64,000 nt of DNA from Ktedonosporobacter rubrisoli (GCF_004208415.1 NZ_CP035758.1:3658001-3722000), one strand, 5' to 3'; positions 1 to 9,772 are shown, counted from the stretch's first letter. The notes: generated from the sequence alone by a model not told the origin. Made by a program: numbers and translations.

Positions 1-1128
1 GGCGTGAATGATGGTTCCATCACTGGCACGATACCAACTGCGAGCAATGCGTGAGCCTGAAAAAACAGGCTTCTCACGGGTTGCCTGATACGTTGGGATG
101 GAGTCGCTGTCCAGAAAGCTCGCTTTGCTCGTGTAGCTTTCTTCCTGGATGATGACCTGTATCCCGACCAGTTTGGCTTTGTAGGTCAGTTGATCGATCA
201 AGCGAGCATGAGGAAGTTGCACAAACTGCTGATTGTTTTTGCGTCCTAGCTTCGCTTCCTGTTTCCAGAGCGGATTTTTGCCGATCACCAACGTCCCGAT
301 CCCCTCGCTTACCAACAAGTCAATGATGCGACGGCTGGCCGTGTGCAGATAACTGTCAACACGACGATTGCGCTTCGTCGTCACCCGATCCAGATGGCGC
401 GAGGTAAAGCGGTTCTCATGGCTGAGACGACTCTGATGCTGGGCGCGTTGTTTATTGTAATACTGATTCACACTTTTGAGCGGCTTGCCACTCACCAGAC
501 GCGGAGCAAAACCTGGCTTGTTGCTGATCAGGGCAGCCAGGACATTGACTCCCAGATCAAGGGCCGCGACCACATCGCTCTCAACCTCTGCTCGTTGTTC
601 CTTTTGCTCATAAACCACCTCAATCATATATCCATCTAACCGGGGGACTATTCTCATCTGAGCAATCTTCTCCCAATCGGTAATCAAGGTTTCAATCTCG
701 ATGGGTAATCCTGATGACACGAGCTTGCCCGTCTTTTTGAAGACGCGTTTGCCGAGAGCTTGTTTGTCGTAGATAAGGATATTGCGTCCCTTTTCTTTGT
801 CTTTGTAGCCGGGCAGTTTGGGACGTCAGGTGAACGGAGAGGGGTCTCGCTTGTAGGCTGCTATCCCTTCAAAAAAGCCTGTCCAGTTCTTATGCAGTTG
901 AATCAAGATGGAATTACTGACCTTACACGGAAGCGCCCGATACGCTTCATGTGTTTTCACGCGCTGAAAGATTTCCGCATACGGCAGATACTTCCCCTCG
1001 TGAATGAAGGATTGTCGAATCTGGTAATTGGCCTGATTATACAGGTTTTTGGAAGCAAAGGCGGCCTGATCAATCACCGCAAACCGTGGATCATCTTTGC
1101 GGATGAGATGCCTTTCTACCAGGTGCAT
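1..1128 (-). pseudogene. tnpB: TnpB-family RNA-guided nuclease (IS607-type), 3' end cut by window edge, internal TGA
   Basis: Transposon-encoded TnpB/OrfB, an ancestor-type relative of Cas12. Reading the minus strand from the ATG at 1128 gives a TnpB N-terminus ending in SPFT, then an in-frame TGA (826-828), and the same frame continues with RPKLPGYKDK and stays open to base 1. RuvC-I is visible as ALDLGVNVLA (Asp codon 556-558). At the RuvC-II position the usual Glu is absent: the strand reads TLVIGKN (Gly codon 280-282), while a Glu pair sits later in QEESYTSK near 130-170. The zinc finger and RuvC-III would lie outside the window. The start overlaps the recombinase stop (TGATG), so the two were translationally coupled. 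Because of the TGA it is called a pseudogene; a recoded stop or sequence error is the alternative. Confidence 0.85.
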
Positions 1129-1703
1129 CACGCTTCCTCCTTCGCCTGTAAGGCTTGCACCGCTTTCTCCGTTTGGCGTTTCGCCCGTCGTTGCCCATAG
1201 AGCCGGGCGCAGAATGAGGAGATACTGCTGGTCAAGTCAGCCAACAACTCTTCAGTGTCATGTTGCGCCGGGTTCACCACTTCAATGGCGCGCCCCTGAA
1301 CGGAGAAAAGCGTGTCAATGGAATGAAAGCCAAAGCGCGTCAAGCGATCACGATGCTCCACGACCACCCGCGTAATGCTGCTATCCTTCAAAAGACTGAG
1401 TAATTTCGGGCGGCTGTCGTTGACCCCGGAGGCAATTTCTTTGACAACCAGAGCCACGTGATAGCCTCGAACCGTACAATACTGGCTCAACCGTTCTCCT
1501 TGCCTCTCTCAGTTCTCCCGGTGTTCCGAAGAAGAGACTCGTGCATAAATCGCAACTTTCTCAATGGTTTGTATCGGTTCTCGTTCGGTCACGATAATGG
1601 TTCCTGATGGAGCTTGATAGCCCTGGATCGTTCCATTACGAAACCAGCGTAATGCTGTCCGGTAGCTCATCCCTTGTTGTTTGGCGTACTGGCTTAATTT
1701 CAT
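1128..1703 (-). pseudogene. tnpA: IS607-family serine recombinase (TnpA), interrupted by in-frame TGA
   Basis: Small serine-recombinase transposase of the IS607 type. The N-terminal part (start ATG 1703) has a MerR-like helix-turn-helix (MSYRTALRWFRNGTIQGY), then the resolvase start IYARVSSSEH with the catalytic serine in RVSS. A TGA at 1509-1511 stops it, but the same frame continues (ERQGERLSQYCTVRGY) through the rest of the catalytic fold (VVVEHRDRLTRFGF, conserved in IS607 enzymes) to a stop at 1128, which overlaps the tnpB start. The two pieces differ by a multiple of three, so a single nonsense change accounts for the break. The downstream TnpB carries the same kind of lesion. The family assignment is firm; that the gene is dead is an inference. 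Confidence 0.85.
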
Positions 1704-1764
1704 GCAGAAAATAGAGTATAGATAGATCCATTTGTCAACACTTGACATCGTTTACTAGAAACGT

Positions 1765-2918
1765 TTAGAACACTTTCTTTCTCACCTGATCACACCAAGT
1801 GCTCAGCAAGAAGGACAGAAGAGCCACAAGCGCAAATGCACCACCAGACCATGCCAGGATCTGGACGGGAAATGTACTGACAATGAGCCCACCCACTCCC
1901 GCTCCTCCCGCGCCTCCCAGAATGTCGATAGAGCCGTTGAGTGCGAGTACCTGGCTAGCCAAGTGAGGTGAACGATTGTGTAAGCGATTTTGCAAGGCGG
2001 GCCAGGCCGTCCAGACAGCCACTCCCCAGAAAAACAAAAGGACCAGAGTTCCCAGAAGAAAGGCGGAGGTTGTTGGCAGGAGACTGAGTGCAATGGCCAA
2101 TGTGAACAAACTGACAACGATGGTGCGCCCAGAACCTATGTGATCAGCGACATATCCCCCCAACAAGTTTCCAACAACATTGCCAGCCCCCAGACGAGAA
2201 GGAAGCTGCTTACATTCCTGCTGTGGGTCATTTGTTGCAGGAAGGGAGCCACATAAGTGTACAAGGTAAAGTGGGCCATGGACCAGAACAACGTGGGCAG
2301 TAAAGCCAAGACGAGCAGGGGATGCACCATCAGAGAGAAGCGTGCTCTCAGACCGATCGTTGAAGATGTGGGAATACTTGGGATGCCTACCAGGCTTAGA
2401 ATCACTCCAGCCAGAGAGGAGAGGCCAGCAATCAGACCAAAAGTCACTGACCAGCCAAGCGCCTGTCCAACCCAGGTGCCAAGAGGCACACCGACCACTG
2501 TCGCTGCACTTGATCCAAAGCCCACCATGGCTAATGCTCGACCTCGTGTGTTATCGGAGGCGAGCGTTGCAGCCAGAGCGTAAGCTGTTGGGCTCACCAC
2601 AGCAGCACAGACCCCAGCCAAAATACGGCACCCAATCATGAAGCTAAAGGATGGGGCAAGAGCCGAAGCGACATTTGCCAGACTGAAGCCACCGAGAGCG
2701 CTAGTCAAGACATGCTTGCGTGAGAAAGGAGCAAGCACCGCTGCCAACAGCGGCGCTCCAAACCCATAAAGCAGCGAGTATACGGTAACCAACTGGCCTG
2801 CGGTGCCTATCGTCACATGGAAACTCTGAGCCATTTCGGGCAAGATGCCTGCAATCACAAAAGCATCAGTGGCAATGGTGAAGGTTCCCAGAGCGACCAA
2901 ATATATGCGAAAATTCAC
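1765..2918 (-). pseudogene. MFS transporter (DHA1/AraJ-like), single frameshift
   Basis: Major facilitator drug or sugar efflux permease. The first 250 or so residues, from a GTG at 2918, give a typical MFS N-half: TM1 VALGTFTIATDAFVIAGILP, a cytoplasmic loop RKHVLTSALGG, and RGRALAMVGFG. Near 2175-2185 the reading frame shifts: GLAMLLETC in one frame becomes NVVGNLLGGYVADHIGSG in another, which is the expected continuation and runs to a stop at 1765 (LSTWCDQVRKKVF). Adding one base (GCAATG to GCAAATG) restores a protein of about 385 residues, the usual MFS length. It ends only 60 bases from the IS607 recombinase start. Either a real pseudogene or a one-base sequence error. Confidence 0.8.
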
Positions 2919-3342
2919 GAAGCGAGCATCCTCTCAAGAAAAACAGGGTAGAAGATTGTTTTCTACTGTGCCCCAGTTGATTCAATCGGTAAAGGAGGCT
3001 GTAGCACAAAGACCGATCCTCTGCGCTTGCGTCCCGGCGATTCAATACGAATAACCCACGCGATGCGCAACGAGGTGTGAATGACAAGAGCGGCTCGCTC
3101 GCAATACGCGGTATCCAGTAACTTCCCAGGTCACGATCAGGCTGTTTGGCATCCCAGAAAACGTTGCTGCCTCGCTCGGGTTGGCGACGGCTTGACCCTC
3201 GTGCTTTCCATCCTCTAGAGTCCTTCTTCTCGGACAAACTTGCCTCCCCGAGCGGAGTCTCGTTGTGCAATTCGTGGGCCTCACCGATACTGCTCTCTCC
3301 GATGGACACTTGAGGTTGAAGCGTATCTCTTGAGCTTTCTAC
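2919..3342. other. Intergenic stretch without a supported gene
   Basis: Several overlapping open frames exist on both strands here, but none has a recognisable domain and none has a convincing ribosome-binding site. The stretch separates the broken MFS gene from the small gene at 3343. I cannot say what it holds; a remnant of a mobile or intron sequence is possible but unsupported. Confidence 0.4.
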
Positions 3343-3690
3343 TCATCCTTTGGTTGCCTCGTTCATGGGAGCAAATTGCCCACGTGCTATCTGATCCACA
3401 TGGTGTTGATACTGCTCTTGAGTGATCATTTCGACATGGGTTAATGGCCCACTCCACCCAGGAGCAGTAAAGGTACAGGTTTCGACAACAAGAACGTGAT
3501 CGCTCTCTGGCCAGTAGGATGCCACTCTGCCTCCCCAGGTCTCAAGGAGCATCCCGGGCTCAAACTCTTCTCGTGCGTGGCGCCTGAGAATGGCAGCGAC
3601 ATCAATCGTCGAAGGGAGATTGTACTCGACAAAGCACTTCCCCGTTGCCAATTTCGCGCCCTCAATGTTCAGTGATTCCAAGCTGTCCAA
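3343..3690 (-). CDS. Hypothetical protein, about 115 aa
   Basis: I do not recognise this family. The frame encodes a soluble, acidic/aromatic protein (TWGGRVASYWPESDHVLVVE, then TAPGWSGPLTHVEMITQEQY) with no transmembrane segment or signal peptide. There is no ATG near the start; TTG codons at 3690 and 3681 are the candidates, and an AAAGGA motif just upstream fits the one at 3681 better. Upstream in frame a TGA closes the reading frame. Codon use looks like that of a real gene, but no neighbour gives a hint of function. Confidence 0.5.
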   Translation of the reverse strand: MDSLESLNIEGAKLATGKCFVEYNLPSTIDVAAILRRHAREEFEPGMLLETWGGRVASYWPESDHVLVVETCTFTAPGWSGPLTHVEMITQEQYQHHVDQIARGQFAPMNEATKG

Positions 3691-3839
3691 GTCCTTTCAT
3701 CTTGATGCTTCTTTGATGCTCTTCCACACTCTTTGCTCCAATGAGGAAAAAGATGAGCTGAGCGAAAGAGGGGTAAAGACATTATAAAAGACATTATACA
3801 TGATCTCAACTGGCTTCCCTGCTTGCTTTCATCTACAGG

Positions 3840-4043
3840 ATGCAATCTCGTTGCGCATCGCGTGGGATTTACGGCATCCTTTACGGGGTCTGTGGTCTCC
3901 TCCTGCTGTTGCTTGCCATCATCAGGCTGCTACGTATCAAGCAGCTCCTAGCTGAAAGCGCTGATGCTCTGAGCACTTCACTCGTCGCAGGTGAGATGAC
4001 GGAGGGCACGGCCTCCTTCCCAAAACAGCAGACAGACGAATAA
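3840..4043 (+). CDS. Small single-pass membrane protein, hypothetical
   Basis: A 67-residue frame with one clear hydrophobic segment (GILYGVCGLLLLLLAIIRLL, residues about 11-30) followed by a charged, soluble tail. The ribosome-binding site is weak (CTACAGG before the ATG). Its stop lies 21 bases before the strong Shine-Dalgarno of the next gene, which is also a one-pass membrane protein, so the two may form a small operon. Family unknown. Confidence 0.45.
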   Translation: MQSRCASRGIYGILYGVCGLLLLLLAIIRLLRIKQLLAESADALSTSLVAGEMTEGTASFPKQQTDE

Positions 4044-4064
4044 AAACCGGGGAAGGAGGGCCAG

Positions 4065-4439
4065 ATGGGCGAGATCATCGGCGCCATCATCGCAGTTGCC
4101 ATCCCTCTGATAGCGATCTCTATGACCATTAGAACAAGGTGGACGCTCGAACAAGCTACGCAAGCTGGCTCTAACGAGAACGAGGTACAAGGGCTGATTC
4201 ATACGCGCTTACTCACTATACGCCGCAAATACGTCATTTGCGGCCCTCTCTCCGTTGATCCAGCTGCCATTGAAGCAGCACATCGGGCCTCTCCAGAGAT
4301 CCGAAGAATTCGTGCTGAGAGTGCTGCGCAGCTACGGAAAATGGCTGAAGACACGGCCGCACTCATCGCGGAATCCTATTGCATTTTCCAAGAGCAGGAA
4401 CGATTGCAGCGAGAAGAAGTAGAGCTAATAAAAAGGTAG
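4065..4439 (+). CDS. Hypothetical membrane-anchored coiled-coil protein
   Basis: A 124-residue protein with an N-terminal membrane anchor (EIIGAIIAVAIPLIAISMTI) and a charged helical C-terminal half that looks coiled-coil forming (RRIRAESAAQLRKMAEDTAA through QEQERLQREEVELIKR). A strong AAGGAGG lies 7 bases before the ATG, which supports translation from 4065. The small membrane protein just upstream is probably co-transcribed. I do not recognise the family. Confidence 0.6.
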   Translation: MGEIIGAIIAVAIPLIAISMTIRTRWTLEQATQAGSNENEVQGLIHTRLLTIRRKYVICGPLSVDPAAIEAAHRASPEIRRIRAESAAQLRKMAEDTAALIAESYCIFQEQERLQREEVELIKR

Positions 4440-4507
4440 GATGAGCCGATATCAAAGTGGCCCATGGTGATAAATTCATACTCACTTCCATTCAGAATAG
4501 CTAGTGA

Positions 4508-6331
4508 TTATAAATGAAGGCTAACGTGATACTTTGTAAGCCAGGCATTAATTTGTATCAGGTATTCGAGGACCGAGGCGATCCCTCCACTATATTGATG
4601 AGGAGACTGCAATTCTACTATTTGACTGATTAATTTACTGTTAATAAGCCTGAGTAACGGCGCCTCTGGCGTATTCAGTAAATCTAGCATCCTCTGTTGC
4701 ACACCATGCATATACGAAGGGTTGCGAGTCAGAGGATAGGCACTTTTTTTTCGATATAGCACATCATTGGGCAAGGCATCAGCCAGTGCCCTACGCAATA
4801 TTCCCTTTTCAATTCTACCAATCGTCTTCATTTCCCAGGGCACATTAAAGACATATTCCACCAAGCGATATTCACAGTATGGTACACGTACCTCAAAACC
4901 AGTTGCCATGCTCATACGATCTTTCCTCTCCAGTAAAGATGGGAGGTAGCGTGTCAGATGAAGATAAGAAATTTCACGCTTCTTGGCAGCATACGCGTCT
5001 TCTCCGGCTAAGCGGGGAATCTCTGTCAGAGCTTCCCGATACCTTCGCGATACATAGTCATCTATGCTAATATTTTCTAGCACTTCTGGCGATAATATCT
5101 TATTCAGTGGCATCTCTACCATCCAGGGAAAAGTTGCTGCACGCATAACAGCTTGCTGATGAAACCAGAAATAGCCACCAAATATCTCATCTGCAGCCTC
5201 GCCCGAGATAGCCACAGTGGCATCTTGTTTCATAGCTTTAGAAAGTAGGTAGAGAGATGTTTCGAGCTGGCCCATACCCGGGAGATCATGCGCATGAAGC
5301 TGGACAAAAAGATTGTCTAGTAATTCAGGTGTATCGACGGCAATCGTATGATGAGTTGTCCCGACTGATGCTGAAACGCGCTCAACCCAGAACTGATCAT
5401 AGCCTGGGCGCACAATATCTGGCTGGAAATCGCGTGCGCTCTCTACAAAGTCAATGGAATAGGTATGAAGTTTCTTTCCGTCCTGTCGAAGTATGTTGGC
5501 AGCCAGCGCCACCAATCCACTTGAATCTAGCCCGCCAGAAAGCATAGAAACAACCGGGACATCTGCAATCAACTGATGTTGCATCGTATCTTCGAGTATG
5601 GAGCGAATATACTCTGCCGAAGTTTGTACATCATTTGAATGTGGAAAGCTGTGGAGGAGCCAGTAGGGCTTGATATGTATACCTGTGGGGTCCACAATAG
5701 CATAATGGCCAGGACGTAGTTCAGAAACGTTGCGGTAGACGCCGCAACCAGGTGTATGCATGACAGGTCTGACAAAGATTTCAGCCAGCCCCTCTGCGTC
5801 TATCTCCGGGTGCACTAGCGGATGAGCCAGTAGGGCCTTGAGTTCCGAGCCAAAGAGGAAGGTCCCGGCTCGCTCTGCGTAAAATAGCGGCTTGATTCCC
5901 AGATGATCACGTGCCATGAGCAGGAGTTGCTTGTTCTCATCCCAGAGAGCAAAAGCAAACATGCCGTTCAAGCGGTGCAGACAATCCTCTCTCCACTCTA
6001 CATAAGCATGCAGCAAGACTTCTGTATCAGAGCGGGAGAGGAATGTATGTCCACGGCTTTCTAATTCGGAACGGAGCTCTTTGAAATTATACAGCTCTCC
6101 GTTATAGGTAATTACATAAACATTTCCATCCTGCTTAAGAACCATTGGTTGCGCTCCACCTTGTGGATCAATGACGACGAGGCGACGGTGCGCCAACGCC
6201 GCTCGTGCTGACAACCAGCAACCTTCTGCATCTGGTCCTCTTGCCTGCAAAGTCCGAAGCATGCGCTCCAGAAGGGGGCGTTGTTGAGTAAGATCTCGCT
6301 CCCAATCAATCATTCCAGTAATACCACACAT
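4508..6331 (-). CDS. asnB: Asparagine synthetase, glutamine-hydrolysing (AsnB type)
   Basis: Makes an amide from a carboxylate using ATP and ammonia released from glutamine. The 607-residue length is normal for AsnB. The N-terminus MCGITGMID puts the catalytic Cys2 of the class II glutamine amidotransferase in place, followed by RGPDAEGCW and YNGELYNFKELR. The synthetase domain has the PP-loop SMLSGGLDSSG (around residue 265) and SGEAADEIFGGY. Nothing appears missing, unlike lasso-peptide cyclases of the same fold, which lack glutaminase. It is the last gene of the operon that starts with the lanthipeptide precursors, about 100 bases after a helical-repeat gene. It may be a housekeeping enzyme or may amidate the peptide; the sequence does not decide. 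Confidence 0.93.
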   Translation of the reverse strand: MCGITGMIDWERDLTQQRPLLERMLRTLQARGPDAEGCWLSARAALAHRRLVVIDPQGGAQPMVLKQDGNVYVITYNGELYNFKELRSELESRGHTFLSRSDTEVLLHAYVEWREDCLHRLNGMFAFALWDENKQLLLMARDHLGIKPLFYAERAGTFLFGSELKALLAHPLVHPEIDAEGLAEIFVRPVMHTPGCGVYRNVSELRPGHYAIVDPTGIHIKPYWLLHSFPHSNDVQTSAEYIRSILEDTMQHQLIADVPVVSMLSGGLDSSGLVALAANILRQDGKKLHTYSIDFVESARDFQPDIVRPGYDQFWVERVSASVGTTHHTIAVDTPELLDNLFVQLHAHDLPGMGQLETSLYLLSKAMKQDATVAISGEAADEIFGGYFWFHQQAVMRAATFPWMVEMPLNKILSPEVLENISIDDYVSRRYREALTEIPRLAGEDAYAAKKREISYLHLTRYLPSLLERKDRMSMATGFEVRVPYCEYRLVEYVFNVPWEMKTIGRIEKGILRRALADALPNDVLYRKKSAYPLTRNPSYMHGVQQRMLDLLNTPEAPLLRLINSKLISQIVELQSPHQYSGGIASVLEYLIQINAWLTKYHVSLHL

Positions 6332-6435
6332 GGATAAGTAATTCCCTCTTAGAAACTTAAAAAACTAGGCCATCGCTCACCTAATACTCTTAAAGAGTAC
6401 AGTTGCATACAGCGCCAGCACAACAATCATGAGCA

Positions 6436-7467
6436 TCATGCTATCTTCCAGATAGCAGTTTTCCATGCTGGAGGGAGGCGTTGCCATGTAAGCACCTCTT
6501 GCATTAGTTCTTCTCGAAAGGCTGCATTGCTACTGGGAAGGCGTTGACTTAAGAGAATAATTTCCACAATAGTTGCATACCAGAGCGTCGGTACTCTTCC
6601 TGGACCAGCGGAAAGCAACCTGATAGAATGCTGAAGAAATACAGAAATATTATCTTCAAGCGCCGCTATCTTTAGCTGTATCCAGTCGTGCGAAGCAGGG
6701 CTGAGATAGCAAGTGCTAGAAGCAGCAGGAGAAGAGTGATGACAGGCATGGACAAATATATCCCGCAACTGCATCATTCCATCAGGAGCACTAATCGAAC
6801 TCTGACCCGTAGCAGCCTCTGCGATCTGGGAGGCGATAGTGCGGAAAAAGATACTCAATATATCGGCTGGATAAGCAGCTAACAGAGATGAGTCCCAGAT
6901 GGTAGGAAGAGGGAGAGTCGGTATCTTCCTTTCGAGATAATCAAGGACGTGAAATGCAAGATCCATGGCTTCAAAAGCTGATCTCTGACGAGCCAGCACG
7001 CGTACCCAATTGTCAAGAAGCATCATGCGATGCAGATGCATATATCTATAGATAGGATCTGTTTGCTCTAGCCGCTCATCGATAGCCAGGGCCTCTTGCA
7101 AATGCTCCATCGCATCTTCATATCTTTGGCGCTTATAATCAAGATATGCAACGGCCGCTGCTATATAACTATGACAAACTGCTTGATTATTCTTCGATAA
7201 ACTGCTGTTAGCGATGATGCTTCGCATAGCCCGTATGAAACCCTCTGCATTCGTTAATTCGCCTTGCCGGATCGCAGCAATGGTTGAGCGCAGCAGGTCA
7301 ACGCAAAGATCTTTGACTAGCTGTTCCTGGGGCTGGAAGCCATAATTCCATTGGTGTACTCTTTCCAGGAGCCCTGGCCGATCTTCATTATATGGATTTC
7401 CGTTTCCTGCCTTACCCACCTTATAAGCCTGCTGAACGTCCAGCAAAAGATCGCTCCTAATAGCCAT
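6436..7467 (-). CDS. Helical-repeat (TPR-like) protein of unknown function in lanthipeptide operon
   Basis: A 343-residue soluble protein. The start is set at 7467 because AGGAGG lies 8 bases upstream; the longer frame would run into the MFS gene. It is mostly helical: pairs of amphipathic helices such as AVCHSYIAAAVAYLDYKRQR and YEDAMEHLQEALAIDERLEQ resemble tetratricopeptide repeats, around residues 120-200. The rest (AYPADILSIFFRTIASQIAE and onward) is also helical, with no catalytic motif I recognise. It lies between the exporter and asparagine synthetase of operon I, all on the same strand. A scaffold or regulatory role is plausible but not shown. Confidence 0.65.
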   Translation of the reverse strand: MAIRSDLLLDVQQAYKVGKAGNGNPYNEDRPGLLERVHQWNYGFQPQEQLVKDLCVDLLRSTIAAIRQGELTNAEGFIRAMRSIIANSSLSKNNQAVCHSYIAAAVAYLDYKRQRYEDAMEHLQEALAIDERLEQTDPIYRYMHLHRMMLLDNWVRVLARQRSAFEAMDLAFHVLDYLERKIPTLPLPTIWDSSLLAAYPADILSIFFRTIASQIAEAATGQSSISAPDGMMQLRDIFVHACHHSSPAASSTCYLSPASHDWIQLKIAALEDNISVFLQHSIRLLSAGPGRVPTLWYATIVEIILLSQRLPSSNAAFREELMQEVLTWQRLPPAWKTAIWKIA

Positions 7468-7501
7468 AGGAATAACCTCCTGTCTAGTTAATAGAGAGCC
7501 T

Positions 7502-8878
7502 TTACGCTTGTCTAGTTGCTTGGCCATACTTTCGCGCATCTGTGAGAGAAAAAGCTGCAAAAATGCCGGTAAGCGCGATGATAATGCCCGAAATCGTGTA
7601 AATGGTGTCGACTGGTCCAAATGTGAAGCCGAATACTTCCAGGTGGAAGTGCTCAAGCAAAATGCCTGATACATAGCCAGCGCCCGAGACAGAAATGAGC
7701 GTACCTATAGTCGCCAGAGGATTCATGATTGATGAGACACGCCCGATAAAACTTCTAGGAGTCTCTTTGAGAAGGATAGGAGCAGACGCTACATTGGTAG
7801 CGGCTTGCATTGCCCCTATAGCTAGAATGACTATACAGGCGAGCAGAAAACTGTTAAGTCGAGAAAAAAGGATAAACAATATACCCGCCAGGATGATCGC
7901 ACAAACAAAGAGGCGCTTGATGCCAATACGCTGTGCGAAAGCTCCAGAGAGAGCAGCCCCTACTATGGCACCTACGCCGAAAAAAGCGAGGAGGATACCG
8001 GTATCTGATACAGAAACATGAAGGTTCTGCTGGATGAAAAATACCGACAGAGGGGTAAAGGAGCCAAGGCTTAGGGTGAGCAGAAAAACAGATATTACCA
8101 GTACTCTGATGGCCTTATTGCCAAAGACAAAGTGTAGTCCTTCCCTAAATTCGGCTCGTATTCCTGCGCCGGATGTGCCTTTATCACTGCCTCGTCCTAC
8201 CTCATCCACGTTCTGTTGCAAAGAGGCAGGTAGACGAACGGCACAAATTGCGCAAAAAGATAGCACAAACGTTAACGCATCAAACAGGAAGGCCCATTGA
8301 GCCCCCACGCCAAATAACAAAGGTGCCGCGATTGGTGGTCCCAGGATCACTGAGAGAGCTTGTGAAATTTGCTCCATGCTTATTGCCTGCGGACGCTTCT
8401 CTTCAGGGACGATATCGCCAATCAAGGCAAAGCGTGCAGGACCAAAGAACTCACTACAGACATTCTCACAGAAAATAGCAATGTAAATGAGGATTAGCAG
8501 GAAGAAAGGATGTATATATTTTTGAAAAAATGGCAACAAAAACAAGACTATTAGCAGTACTCCACGCATGAAATCCATCCACAACATTGTCTTACGGCGG
8601 TCCCAGCGATCAATAAATACACCTGCTAACGGAGCAATAAGTAGAGATGGAATGGTACTTGCAATCAGCAGGCCGCTGGTAGCCAGAGGAGCCCAGGGTT
8701 GATTTGTGGCAATCTGCGCAGCAATCCATACAATTAAAATCATGACAAAAATCTGGTCGCCAAGGAGGGAAATGGCCTGCCCAAAGAAAAGCAATGCAAA
8801 TTTTCGGTTGATGAAAAGAGTTTTCAGGCGTGATGAGCCGCTGATAGATATCGAATCACTATTGCTGATGACAGGCAT
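7502..8878 (-). CDS. MFS efflux transporter, likely product exporter
   Basis: A 458-residue major facilitator with 12 predicted membrane spans. The N-half starts with a short cytoplasmic tail and FALLFFGQAISLLGDQIFVM, and the loop between TM2 and TM3 carries the MFS signature GVFIDRWDRRKTMLW. The C-half repeats the pattern (GAFAQRIGIKRLFVCAIILA). It resembles the EntS/MFS_3 drug and siderophore exporters. A good Shine-Dalgarno (AAGGAGG) precedes the ATG. Its place after the cytosolic protease and before the helical-repeat gene, with spacings under 40 bases, suggests that it exports the mature lanthipeptide, taking the role usually held by an ABC transporter. That role is inferred from position. 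Confidence 0.88.
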   Translation of the reverse strand: MPVISNSDSISISGSSRLKTLFINRKFALLFFGQAISLLGDQIFVMILIVWIAAQIATNQPWAPLATSGLLIASTIPSLLIAPLAGVFIDRWDRRKTMLWMDFMRGVLLIVLFLLPFFQKYIHPFFLLILIYIAIFCENVCSEFFGPARFALIGDIVPEEKRPQAISMEQISQALSVILGPPIAAPLLFGVGAQWAFLFDALTFVLSFCAICAVRLPASLQQNVDEVGRGSDKGTSGAGIRAEFREGLHFVFGNKAIRVLVISVFLLTLSLGSFTPLSVFFIQQNLHVSVSDTGILLAFFGVGAIVGAALSGAFAQRIGIKRLFVCAIILAGILFILFSRLNSFLLACIVILAIGAMQAATNVASAPILLKETPRSFIGRVSSIMNPLATIGTLISVSGAGYVSGILLEHFHLEVFGFTFGPVDTIYTISGIIIALTGIFAAFSLTDARKYGQATRQA

Positions 8879-8905
8879 GATAGCGCTTTCCTCCTTATGA
8901 GCTAC

Positions 8906-9769
8906 TTACTCTTCATATGGATTATGCGGAGTCCTCTCCTTTGAGACATTAGCAGCTAGAGCATACAACACAAACTTTATTTGAAAAGGTGTCAACTCTG
9001 GATGTTTGCTAAGAATACGCGCGACAAGGCCTGCAATATGAGGAGCTGCAAAGCTATTGCCAGTAGCGGTTATCCATTTATGATCACGCCAGGCGACGCG
9101 TACGTTGATGCCGGGCGCTCCAAACTCAACCGGCGGCTTGGGGTTATAGTAATAGAGGAACGGATCTTTGCCAGGATGGGAAGCAACAGAGATAACAGAT
9201 GAATACATGGAAGGAAAGCTTGGAATGGGAAAGTTGTTGGCAGCTGTGACCAGAATAATATTCTTAAAATAGGCCATGTCAACAAGTTCATGTAATAGGG
9301 CATAAAATTCCTTTTTAGTAGTTCCCAGACTCAAATTGCATACCTGTACACCTTGCTCTATCGCCCAGCGTAGGCCAGAAGCGAAGATCAATCCGCGGCC
9401 CTTGAGATCATTCCCCAGCACCTTCACACTATATAATTCACATTCGGGAGCCACGCGCCGGATAATGCCAGAACAGGCTGTCGCATGGCCATGAGCATCA
9501 GTATGGGGCAAAGTATCATAATAGATCCCGTCAGATCCTTCCTGCACAGAAGCATAACTGCTGACAGGGCCACCTACCGCCTCATGAGTAGCATCGATTC
9601 CACTATCAATTACCGCAACTTTTATGCCCTTGCCAGTCGCGTTTTCCCAGGCCCATTCGCGCGTGATCTGGTCAAAAGGGCGCGTTAACTGAAGAGGATG
9701 TTCAAGCGGGCGAGATATAAATGGCTCGCTCCATGCTGGTGGCTGCTGACGAAACATAGGCTCCTCCAA
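8906..9769 (-). CDS. Cytosolic subtilisin-like S8 serine protease, candidate leader peptidase
   Basis: Subtilisin-family protease of 287 residues. The triad is complete: Asp in VAVIDSGIDATH, His in DAHGHATACSGII and Ser in GNSFAAPHIAGL, with the oxyanion Asn in TAANNFPIPS. No signal peptide and no long propeptide are seen (about 45 residues precede the first motif), so it should act inside the cell. It lies four bases after the GAF gene and just before the exporter, in the operon that begins with the precursor genes, and has a close relative beside the second synthetase at 24275-25090. Intracellular or exported S8 proteases (LanP) remove leaders in known lanthipeptide systems; here that role is an inference from position. 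Confidence 0.92.
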   Translation of the reverse strand: MEEPMFRQQPPAWSEPFISRPLEHPLQLTRPFDQITREWAWENATGKGIKVAVIDSGIDATHEAVGGPVSSYASVQEGSDGIYYDTLPHTDAHGHATACSGIIRRVAPECELYSVKVLGNDLKGRGLIFASGLRWAIEQGVQVCNLSLGTTKKEFYALLHELVDMAYFKNIILVTAANNFPIPSFPSMYSSVISVASHPGKDPFLYYYNPKPPVEFGAPGINVRVAWRDHKWITATGNSFAAPHIAGLVARILSKHPELTPFQIKFVLYALAANVSKERTPHNPYEE

Positions 9770-9772
9770 TTA

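Noticed and set aside
1..1703. TGA read as a sense codon throughout the organism
   Set aside because: Many genes in the window end normally with TGA and none of the intact ones contains internal TGA.
2866..3309. Open frame of 147 codons on the minus strand, with an overlapping 80-codon frame
   Set aside because: No domain, no ribosome-binding site, overlaps the MFS gene start; most likely chance frames in a GC-rich stretch.
4508..6331. Asparagine synthetase considered as a lasso-peptide cyclase
   Set aside because: The glutaminase Cys2 and full N-terminal domain are intact, and no lasso precursor or B protein is near.
7468..7674. Longer N-terminus of the helical-repeat gene overlapping the MFS gene
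   Set aside because: The ATG at 7467 has a strong AGGAGG directly upstream, and the extension has the composition of a shadow frame.
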